From an uncultured Collinsella sp. (GTDB lineage: Bacteria; Actinomycetota; Coriobacteriia; Coriobacteriales; Coriobacteriaceae), in contig URGG01000010.1 of assembly GCA_900547345.1 (NCBI GenBank), positions 1 to 31,371 on the forward strand: DNA of 31,371 bases, written 5' to 3'. The position numbers and the translations under genes are program-made. Of the stretch, positions 25,036 to 31,371 are shown in pieces. The notes under the pieces were generated by a model. The model was given only the letters and a program-made list of their open reading frames with translations, made no database searches and was not told the origin of the DNA. Within the stretch, counting starts at the first letter, position 1. The number at the start of each line of letters is the position of its first letter.

Positions 25036-25068
25036 GCGCGGCGCCCTTGCGGTGCCGCGCTTTCTATT
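25036..25068 (+). terminator. Hairpin in the pyrC-pyrK gap
   Basis: GCGCGGCGCC pairs with GGTGCCGCGC (one G-T pair) over a 5-base loop, followed by TTTCTATT. The T tract is imperfect, so it probably lowers rather than stops expression of pyrK, pyrD and pyrF. Alternatively it marks a separate transcript. Confidence 0.55.
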
Positions 25069-25107
25069 CGCCTGAACCATGCAACCGCATGGGGGATTGG
25101 AGCTTCT

Positions 25108-25899
25108 ATGCCCACACCTTCCACTGCACGCATGCACGACTTCGAGGTCGTCTCGAACCAGGAGATCGCCGACGGCATCTTCTCGCTCGTTATCTCGGCC
25201 CCCAAGCTTGCAAGTGCGCTCAAGCCCGGTCAGTTTGTGAATATCGCCGTGCCGGGCGATGCTTCCTCGCTGCTTCGCGTGCCCCTGAGCTTCTATCGCG
25301 CCGACGCCGAGGCCGGCACCGTCGAGCTGTGGTACGCCGTCGTGGGCGATGATACCCGCCGTCTGTCACAGATGGCCCCTGGCTCCACCTCTAACTTGCT
25401 GGGCCCTGGCGGCCGCGGCTGGCTTGTGCCCGAGGGCACCAGGAAGGCGTTGCTCGTCGCCGGCGGCATCGGCGTTCCGCCCGTGCTGTGCCTTGCCGGT
25501 AAGCTTGCCGAGCAGGGTGTGGCTGTCGACGTGTGCCTGGGCTTTGGTACCGCGTCCAAGGCCGTGGGCATCGATGAGTTCCGCGCTTTGTGCGACACGG
25601 TCAACGTTTGCACTGACAACGGTTCGCTTGGCACGCACGGTTTTTGCACCGATCCTGCCGCCGAGCTGCTCGGCGAGGGCGGCTACGACTACGTGGCCAG
25701 CTGCGGCCCCGCTGTCATGATGAAGAAAGTCGCCGCCGCCGCCGCCGAGGCCGGTGCGTACTGCGAGGTGTCGCTTGAGCGCATGATGAGCTGTGGCTTT
25801 GGCGCCTGCAACACCTGCAATGTCGAGACGGTCGACGGTATGAAGGGCGCTTGCATGTGCGGCCCCGTGTTCGATGCTTCCAAGGTGGTGGTCTTCTAG
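25108..25899 (+). CDS. pyrK: Dihydroorotate dehydrogenase B, electron transfer subunit
   Basis: A 263-residue FAD and [2Fe-2S] subunit that passes electrons from dihydroorotate to NAD in the class 1B enzyme with PyrD. A ferredoxin-reductase-type FAD domain (LRVPLSFYRAD) and an NAD domain (LLVAGGIGVPPVLCLAGKL) are followed by the four-cysteine cluster site CGFGACNTC...CMCG near the C terminus. ATG 25108 has GGAG 7 bases upstream. The stop codon overlaps the pyrD GTG by one base (TAGTG), tying synthesis of the two subunits. Confidence 0.96.
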   Translation: MPTPSTARMHDFEVVSNQEIADGIFSLVISAPKLASALKPGQFVNIAVPGDASSLLRVPLSFYRADAEAGTVELWYAVVGDDTRRLSQMAPGSTSNLLGPGGRGWLVPEGTRKALLVAGGIGVPPVLCLAGKLAEQGVAVDVCLGFGTASKAVGIDEFRALCDTVNVCTDNGSLGTHGFCTDPAAELLGEGGYDYVASCGPAVMMKKVAAAAAEAGAYCEVSLERMMSCGFGACNTCNVETVDGMKGACMCGPVFDASKVVVF

Positions 25900-26822
25900 T
25901 GGGTACCGTGAACATGGCCGTCGATTTCGGCGGCGTCAAGATGCAGAACCCCATCAACACCGCAGCCGGTACCTTTGGCTACGGTTGGCAGTTCCAGAAC
26001 TTCTTTGATGTTTCCCAGCTGGGCGCCATCACCACCAAGGGTTGCGCTGCCGAGCCCTGGCCCGGCAACCCCGCGCCCCGCATGGCCGAGATTCCCGGCG
26101 GCATGATCAACTCCGTGGGCCTTCAGAACCCCGGCGTGGCCGCTTTTGCCCGCGAGTCCGGTCCGTGGCTCGAACAGCTGTCCAAGGACGGCTGTCAGGT
26201 CATCTGTCAGGTTGCCGGCCACTCCGTCGAGGAGTTTGTCCGCGCGCTCGAGATGTATGTCGAGCTGTGCCCCTGGGCTGCCGGCTACGAGATCAACGTG
26301 AGCTGCCCTAATATCGCCGCCGGCGGTGCCGCCATGGGCTCCACGCCCGAGGGCGCCTCTTCCGTTATGGCTGCCTGCCGCAAGGTGACCGATAAGCCGC
26401 TGTTCGTGAAGATGGCGCCGGTCAACGTCGCCGAGATCGCCAAGGCCCTCGAGGCTGCCGGCGCCGACGGCCTTTCGGTCATCAACTCCATTCAGGGCAT
26501 GGCCATCGACGTTCATACACGCAAGTCCCGCGTGGCCAAGCCCAAGGGCGGTCTTTCGGGCCCGCTGTGCCACCACATCGCCGTGCGCATGGTCTGGGAG
26601 GTTGCCCAGGCCGTCGATATCCCCATCAACGGTGTCGGCGGCGTCATGACCGGTGAAGATGCGGCCGAGTTTATCCTGGCTGGCGCTACCTGCGTGTCGG
26701 TCGGCATGGCCAACTTCGTCGATCCGTGCGCTTCGCTCAAGATCGCGCACGAGCTCGAGGCCTGGGCCGAGTCCCAGGGCGTGAAGGACATCAACGAACT
26801 GGTAGGTGCTTTCGAATGCTAG
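25899..26822 (+). CDS. pyrD: Dihydroorotate dehydrogenase B, catalytic subunit
   Basis: A 307-residue class 1B dihydroorotate dehydrogenase with FMN. The N-terminal MQNPINTAAGTFGYG and the active-site block YEINVSCPNIAAGG, with the catalytic Cys of class 1 enzymes, are clear, as is the FMN phosphate region GVGGVMTGEDAAEFI. Pairing with PyrK indicates NAD as electron acceptor, suitable for an anaerobe. GTG 25899 overlaps the pyrK stop; ATG 25914 is an alternative with five fewer residues. The stop overlaps pyrF. Confidence 0.95.
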   Translation: MGTVNMAVDFGGVKMQNPINTAAGTFGYGWQFQNFFDVSQLGAITTKGCAAEPWPGNPAPRMAEIPGGMINSVGLQNPGVAAFARESGPWLEQLSKDGCQVICQVAGHSVEEFVRALEMYVELCPWAAGYEINVSCPNIAAGGAAMGSTPEGASSVMAACRKVTDKPLFVKMAPVNVAEIAKALEAAGADGLSVINSIQGMAIDVHTRKSRVAKPKGGLSGPLCHHIAVRMVWEVAQAVDIPINGVGGVMTGEDAAEFILAGATCVSVGMANFVDPCASLKIAHELEAWAESQGVKDINELVGAFEC

Positions 26823-27532
26823 AGACCGATGCCCGCGACCGCGTAATCGTCGCTCTCGACTGCGACCGCGAGCGTGCGCTCGAGCTCGCCCACGAGCTTT
26901 CGGGCCATGCTGCCTGGCTCAAGGTTGGTATGACGCTCTATTACGCCGAGGGTCCCCAGATCGTCAAGACGTTCAAGGACCTGGGCTTTAAGGTCTTCCT
27001 TGACCTTAAGTTCCATGATATTCCGCATCAGGTTCGCGGTGCCGCCCGTTCGGCCTCGCTTGCCGGTGCCGACCTGCTCTCGGTTCACGGCTTGGGTTCG
27101 GGCGCCATGCTCGCTGCCTGCCGCGAGGGTGCCGAGGAGGCGCGCGAGGACCGCGCCAAGCTCGTCGCCATCACCGTGCTCACGAGCATGAATCAGGATG
27201 CCTTGAGCGAGATCGGCGTCGAGTCGCCCGTGGCCGAGGAGGCCGCCCGTCTGGCGAAGCTTGCACAGGCCAACGGCATCGACGGCATCGTGTGCTCGCC
27301 GATGGAGGCCCATGACATGCGCGAGTTGCTCGGCCCCGACGCGCTGATCGTGACTCCGGGCGTGCGTCCGGTGGGTGCCGCCCTGGGCGACCAATCCCGT
27401 GTGGCGACGCCCTCCCAGGCTATCGAGCGCGGCGCGAGCCATATCGTGGTGGGCCGACCCATCACCGGTGCCGACGACCCAGTTGCCGCCTTTGACGCCA
27501 TCGTTGCCGAGCTGGTCGAAAACGTCGCCTAA
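26816..27532 (+). CDS. pyrF: Orotidine 5'-phosphate decarboxylase
   Basis: A 238-residue OMP decarboxylase giving UMP, the last step of the pathway. The catalytic Lys/Asp array is in VFLDLKFHDIPHQV, with LIVTPGVRP and GASHIVVGRPIT downstream. ATG 26816 lies 7 bases inside the end of pyrD, so it is coupled. The operon lacks pyrE and carAB in this window. A long imperfect palindrome follows before mihF. Confidence 0.96.
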   Translation: MLETDARDRVIVALDCDRERALELAHELSGHAAWLKVGMTLYYAEGPQIVKTFKDLGFKVFLDLKFHDIPHQVRGAARSASLAGADLLSVHGLGSGAMLAACREGAEEAREDRAKLVAITVLTSMNQDALSEIGVESPVAEEAARLAKLAQANGIDGIVCSPMEAHDMRELLGPDALIVTPGVRPVGAALGDQSRVATPSQAIERGASHIVVGRPITGADDPVAAFDAIVAELVENVA

Positions 27533-27575
27533 AAGATTCCCTCAAGTCACCACTTTTGGGTCTCATTAGCACAAA

Positions 27576-27637
27576 TTAGCCCCTGTGCCTGCGAAAACTT
27601 TCCCATCCTTTGTGTGGAATCGCAGGTCAGGGGCTTA
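27576..27637 (+). repeat. Long imperfect palindrome between pyrF and mihF
   Basis: AGCCCCTG and CCTGCGA in the left arm pair with TCGCAGG and CAGGGGCT in the right arm, with a small mismatch between blocks. The loop of about 25 bases contains a further TTCC/GGAA pairing. No T tract of normal length follows (TTAACTTTGACC), so it is an atypical terminator, an RNA element or the trace of a small mobile palindrome. Confidence 0.6.
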
Positions 27638-27654
27638 ACTTTGACCTCCGTATA

Positions 27655-27683
27655 TTGCACTTTTCGCAGGTATCGTCTAACCT
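27655..27683 (+). promoter_or_regulatory. Candidate promoter of mihF-gmk-rpoZ-thiI
   Basis: TTGCAC (27655-27660) and TAACCT (27678-27683) are 17 bases apart. The -10 is weak. A nearby GCATTTAG/CTAAAATGC inverted repeat (27701-27730) could be a regulatory site. Position after pyrF supports a promoter in this gap, but the exact one is uncertain. Confidence 0.35.
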
Positions 27684-27772
27684 ATGGTGCCGTCGATTGG
27701 GCATTTAGTGCGTTTGACGTGCTAAAATGCCAATTATTGCATCAGATATAACCCAACTATTTGGAGGTTCGA

Positions 27773-28081
27773 ATGGCACTCCCTCAGCTTACCGACGAGC
27801 AGCGCAAGCAGGCTCTTGAGAAGGCTGCCGCCGCACGTCACGCCCGCGCTGAGCTTCGCGAGCAGATCAAGAAGGGCGAGAAGTCCCTCGAGTCCGTGCT
27901 CAACTCCGATGACCCCATCGCTTCCCGCATGAAGGTTTCCACCCTCATCGAGTCTCTCCCCGGTTATGGCAAGGCCAAGGCCGCCAAGATCATGGAGGAG
28001 CTCGGCATCTCCGCTACCCGTCGCGTCCAGGGCCTCGGTGTCCGTCAGCGCGAGCAGCTCCTCGAGCAGCTGACCAAATAA
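27773..28081 (+). CDS. mihF: Integration host factor, actinobacterial type
   Basis: A 102-residue protein of the actinobacterial (mycobacterial) integration host factor family, a nucleoid-associated DNA-bending protein unrelated to HU/IHF. The C-terminal helix-two-turn-helix region SLPGYGKAKAAKIMEELGISATRRVQGLG is typical, after a charged N-terminal helix (LTDEQRKQALEKAAAARHARAEL). ATG 27773 follows GGAGG. mihF-gmk-rpoZ is the conserved actinobacterial order. The gmk GTG starts directly after its stop. Its codon bias suggests strong expression. Confidence 0.94.
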   Translation: MALPQLTDEQRKQALEKAAAARHARAELREQIKKGEKSLESVLNSDDPIASRMKVSTLIESLPGYGKAKAAKIMEELGISATRRVQGLGVRQREQLLEQLTK

Positions 28082-28651
<570 letters not shown>

Positions 28652-28656
28652 GGTCC

Positions 28657-28938
28657 GTGTCCGTTGTAAAGCCTTGCATTGACGATCTTCTGGAGAAGAC
28701 CGATCACAACCGCTTCCTGCTCGCCTCGCTTGCCTCCAAGCGCGCCTGCGACATTAACAGCATGCTGCGTGGTCAGCACAACCGCGTGCTCGCCGTCCAG
28801 GATGTCGACGACATCACCATTGCACTCTCCGGTGCCGATACCATCTCGATGGCTATGGACGAGATTGTCGACGGCGATATCTCCTACGACGAGGCCCGTT
28901 ACGAGAAGGCGCTCGGCCACAAGGTCGCTGAAGCCTAA
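28657..28938 (+). CDS. rpoZ: DNA-directed RNA polymerase omega subunit
   Basis: A 93-residue omega subunit, which helps assemble the beta-prime subunit. The typical N-terminal segment CIDDLLEKTDHNRFLLASLASKRACDIN is present; the middle part is divergent. GTG 28657 lies 5 bases after the gmk stop, and the weak GAGG nearby suggests coupling. The stop is followed directly by the thiI ATG. Confidence 0.93.
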   Translation: MSVVKPCIDDLLEKTDHNRFLLASLASKRACDINSMLRGQHNRVLAVQDVDDITIALSGADTISMAMDEIVDGDISYDEARYEKALGHKVAEA

Positions 28939-30183
28939 ATGGCAGCTCGCGTCTGCCTGGTCCACTATCACGAGGTTGGACTGAAGGGCAAGAACCGCGC
29001 ACATTTTGAGCATATCCTCATGGATAACATCAAGGCGGCCTTGGCCGCCTTTTCCGTGAATGCTGTGTCTCGAATTTCCGGTTATATCCTCGTGACCTTT
29101 AACGAGCATCAGGCCGACGAGGCGGCGCGCGTCATTCGCACCGTCCCCGGCGTTGCCCGCGTGTCCCTGGCATATCACACGAACCGCGACCCGCAGGAAT
29201 ACTGCGCCGCCGCCGTGAAGGCGCTGCGCGAATTTGGTCCCTTCGAGTCGTTTAAGGTGCATGCCAAGCGCTCTAACACCGACTACGAGCTCACCTCGAT
29301 TGATATCAATCGACAGGTTGGCGAGGTGCTGTGCGAGGCGTTTCCCGACAAAAAGGTCCAGATGCACGACCCCGACGCGATGGTGCACGTGCTGGTGGTC
29401 CAGGGTAGCGTCTACGTGTATGCGCGCTCCGAGCGCGGCGTGGGTGGCTTGCCGGTGGGATCTGCCGGCAAGGTCGTGACGCTTCTGTCGTCGGGCATCG
29501 ATTCTCCGGTGGCGACCTGGATGCTCGCGCGTCGCGGCGCGGTGTGCGTGCCGGTACATTTCTCCGGTCGTCCGCAGACGCCTGATACGAGCGAGTATCT
29601 GGTGCAGGACATCATCCGTGCGCTTGAGCCGGGTGTTCAGATCGGCCGCCTGTACGTGGTGCCGTTTGGCGATTGTCAGCGTGAGATCTCGGTGACCTGC
29701 CCCAGCAACCTGCGCGTGATCATGTATCGTCGCATCATGTATTCGGTTGCCGAGCGCATTGCGCATATCGAGGGCGCCAAGGCTATCGTGACTGGTGAAT
29801 CGCTCGGTCAGGTTGCCTCCCAGACGCTCGAGAACATCATGGCCGTCAATGAGGCCGTGAAGATCCCCGTGTTCCGTCCGCTGATCGGTTCGGACAAGCA
29901 AGAGATCATCGCACGCGCTGAGGAGATCGGTACGTTCGATATCTCGACTGAGGCCGCTCCCGACTGCTGCACGCTGTTTATGCCGCGCCGTCCCGAGACG
30001 CACGCTAAACTTGATGCCGTGCATGAGGCCTGGGAGCTGTTCGATCACGAGGAGATGATTGAGCGTTTGCTCAAACAGACCGAGTACATCGACTTTGAGA
30101 GCAACACGTATAAGGCCCCTAAGACCTTAAAACGCAAGCATTCCGAGCTCGCTCCACGTGAGATTTACCAAGATCACGAATAA
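28939..30183 (+). CDS. thiI: tRNA 4-thiouridine synthase ThiI
   Basis: A 414-residue ThiI that activates uridine 8 of tRNA for sulfur transfer. An N-terminal ferredoxin-like region and THUMP domain (to about residue 165) precede the PP-loop LLSSGIDSPVATW (SSGIDSP at 184-190). The family blocks VTGESLGQVASQTLENI and PLIGSDKQEII follow. It ends at about 414 residues, so the C-terminal rhodanese domain of the enterobacterial form is absent, as in Bacillus; sulfur must come from a separate cysteine desulfurase. ATG 28939 abuts the rpoZ stop. Confidence 0.95.
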   Translation: MAARVCLVHYHEVGLKGKNRAHFEHILMDNIKAALAAFSVNAVSRISGYILVTFNEHQADEAARVIRTVPGVARVSLAYHTNRDPQEYCAAAVKALREFGPFESFKVHAKRSNTDYELTSIDINRQVGEVLCEAFPDKKVQMHDPDAMVHVLVVQGSVYVYARSERGVGGLPVGSAGKVVTLLSSGIDSPVATWMLARRGAVCVPVHFSGRPQTPDTSEYLVQDIIRALEPGVQIGRLYVVPFGDCQREISVTCPSNLRVIMYRRIMYSVAERIAHIEGAKAIVTGESLGQVASQTLENIMAVNEAVKIPVFRPLIGSDKQEIIARAEEIGTFDISTEAAPDCCTLFMPRRPETHAKLDAVHEAWELFDHEEMIERLLKQTEYIDFESNTYKAPKTLKRKHSELAPREIYQDHE

Positions 30184-30193
30184 TGTTGTGTAT

Positions 30194-30228
30194 AGACCGG
30201 AGGTGATTTTGCATCGTCGGTCTTTTTC
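30194..30228 (+). terminator. Terminator of mihF-thiI
   Basis: AGACCG pairs with CGGTCT around an 18-base loop and is followed by TTTTTCT. It lies just after the thiI stop. Confidence 0.75.
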
Positions 30229-30301
30229 TATCTGGGTATTTGATGACATACGGTTCGTTTGTCGACGTATGCATGAATAAATGGACATTTTCTCGCAAGG
30301 T

Positions 30302-30321
30302 TTTGGTCAGCTTTTGGTTTG
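30302..30321 (+). promoter_or_regulatory. 20-base motif shared with the yraN upstream region (copy 2)
   Basis: This is identical to 957-976: TTTGGTCAGCTTTTGGTTTG, 76 bases before the comEA start. In this copy it extends to GGTCA...TGACC, a 5-bp dyad that is not preserved in copy 1, so the dyad is probably not the recognised feature. Confidence 0.5.
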
Positions 30322-30397
30322 ACCGTGAAAACTGGTGCGGGCGTGCGGAGTCTGCGGCGCTCGTTTCCTGACACGATGGTGTTGGGAGGTGTTTGCT

Positions 30398-31108
30398 ATG
30401 GCGCAGCGCGAGCGACACGAACGGGTTAAACGGATGGATCGCTGGGCAGAAAAACTGCTCGGCCATAAGGCGGTGGTCGTGGCGATTCTGGTTGTCATTG
30501 CCGCCGCGAGCGGCTTGGCGATGGCAAGTTTTGGTGGCCACTCCAGCAACGTTTCGTTTGAGCGTAGTGATGAGGCGGGCGCCTCGGATGTACACGGGGC
30601 CGGGGATGCGTCACCTGACGATGTCGATGACTCGTCTGCCAAGAGCTCTTCTGCTGCCGAGGTGTACGTCGATGTTGATGGCGCCGTTGTGAGGCCAGGC
30701 GTATACCGGCTCAAAGACGGAGCGCGGGTATCCCAAGCGATCGATGCCGCCGGAGGGCTTACGGCCGAGGCGGATGTGACAGGGCTTAATCGTGCGTCCA
30801 AGATCACAGATGGTCAAAAGATCTATGTTCCGACGGTGGGGGAGCAACAAGCGGCTGCGACGGTCGGCGGGGCCGAAAGCGGTGCTGCCACGACTCCTGG
30901 TGCGGGGTCTTCGTCGGAGCTCGTGAACATCAATACGGCAAGCGCGGCGGAGCTGCAGACGCTTTCGGGCATCGGGCCTTCTATGGCCCAATCGATTATC
31001 GACGAGCGGACGCAAAACGGGGCCTTTGCCTCGGTTGATGACCTTATGCGCGTATCGGGGATCGGTGAGAAGAAACTCGCCAAAATCAAAGATTGCATCT
31101 GCGTATGA
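30398..31108 (+). CDS. comEA: ComEA-type DNA receptor
   Basis: A 236-residue competence protein that binds double-stranded DNA outside the membrane and passes it to ComEC. One membrane anchor spans about residues 25-45 (VVVAILVVIAAASGLAMA). A low-complexity Asp/Ser linker, an SLBB domain (about 87-146, EVYVDVDGAVVRPGVYRL) and a C-terminal helix-hairpin-helix pair follow (VNINTASAAELQTLSGIG then LMRVSGIGEKKLAKI). ATG 30398 has GGGAGG upstream. The stop overlaps the comEC start (ATGA). The length and domain order are typical of Gram-positive ComEA. Confidence 0.95.
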   Translation: MAQRERHERVKRMDRWAEKLLGHKAVVVAILVVIAAASGLAMASFGGHSSNVSFERSDEAGASDVHGAGDASPDDVDDSSAKSSSAAEVYVDVDGAVVRPGVYRLKDGARVSQAIDAAGGLTAEADVTGLNRASKITDGQKIYVPTVGEQQAAATVGGAESGAATTPGAGSSSELVNINTASAAELQTLSGIGPSMAQSIIDERTQNGAFASVDDLMRVSGIGEKKLAKIKDCICV

Positions 31109-31371
31109 GCGCGACCGAGCGCGAGCATGCGATGCCACCGCGCCCATTGATGCCGTGGACCATAGCCCTTTGTGCCGGCTTGTGTGCGAGCTGTGGTCTG
31201 GTGCTTAACGTGGCAGCCGATGTGCTGCTGGGAGAGCGGACAGCGCCCGTCACATTGCTTATGGCCATTCCCGTTGCGACTGCGGCGTGCATCGTATTGG
31301 CTCGGTCCTGTATGCGCCTTGTGCGGTGGAAGCGATGGCTGTATGCCGCGGCTCTCGGCCTCGTGGCGGGA
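31105..31371 (+). CDS. comEC: ComEC/Rec2 family DNA channel protein (N-terminal part, cut by window end)
   Basis: The first 89 codons of a protein whose N terminus has two or three hydrophobic segments (WTIALCAGLCASCGLVLNVAA; VTLLMAIPVATAACIVLA), with no stop before the window ends. The 4-base ATGA overlap with comEA and the standard comEA-comEC order identify it as the likely DNA translocation channel. The diagnostic competence and beta-lactamase-like domains lie beyond the window, so the call rests on context. Confidence 0.8.
   Translation, partial: MSATEREHAMPPRPLMPWTIALCAGLCASCGLVLNVAADVLLGERTAPVTLLMAIPVATAACIVLARSCMRLVRWKRWLYAAALGLVAG

Noticed and set aside
28939..30183. ThiI without its rhodanese domain as a truncation
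   Set aside because: The short form without rhodanese is normal in Gram-positive bacteria; the C terminus aligns with the end of that form.

Overview
The window looks like a housekeeping stretch of a chromosome from a GC-rich actinobacterium of the class Coriobacteriia, most likely Collinsella or a close relative. This is an inference from gene order and protein character, not a database match. The supporting features are the actinobacterial integration host factor gene (mihF) in front of gmk and rpoZ, a class 1B dihydroorotate dehydrogenase (pyrK-pyrD), an AdhE typical of anaerobic fermenters, and strong Shine-Dalgarno sites with ATG/GTG/TTG starts. Nearly all of the sequence is coding.

Layout. 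(1) 1-858: the terminator of an upstream gene, then rnhB with its own terminator. (2) 1048-6257, + strand: yraN, comM, dprA, trmFO and xerC, tightly packed and mostly overlapping, a DNA-uptake and DNA-processing cluster. (3) 6307-8178: rpsB-tsf with a recognisable promoter, a leader of about 140 nt and a strong terminator. (4) 8200-16590: pyrH, frr, uppS, cdsA, dxr, rseP, ispG, proS, a long operon that joins translation, isoprenoid/undecaprenyl and phospholipid precursor synthesis, and membrane proteolysis. (5) 16621-20393: convergent terminators, then a small APH-fold kinase and adhE on the - strand. (6) 20424-21465: a self-contained element with a Y1 (IS200-like, REP-associated) transposase between 53-bp inverted termini. 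(7) 21467-21857: rpmB (- strand) with its promoter and terminator. (8) 22083-27532: the pyrimidine operon pyrR-pyrB-pyrC-pyrK-pyrD-pyrF behind a structured leader. (9) 27773-30183: mihF-gmk-rpoZ-thiI. (10) 30398-31371: comEA and the start of comEC, cut by the window end.

Most notable observations. First, an identical 20-base sequence lies 71 and 76 bases upstream of the first genes of the two competence-type operons (yraN-comM-dprA and comEA-comEC), and I saw it nowhere else. It is a candidate cis-element of an uncharacterised competence regulon. Second, ispG and proS form one uninterrupted reading frame across a run of seven A residues. A run of six would give the ordinary ATGA stop/start overlap, so this is a real fusion, a slippage site or an indel. 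Third, the site-2 protease RseP carries an insertion of about 120 residues with a winged-helix-like segment between its zinc motif and its second membrane region. Further points are a structured pyr leader, a missing canonical start codon for xerC, composite hairpin termini on the transposase element, and tandem operator-like repeats upstream of adhE.
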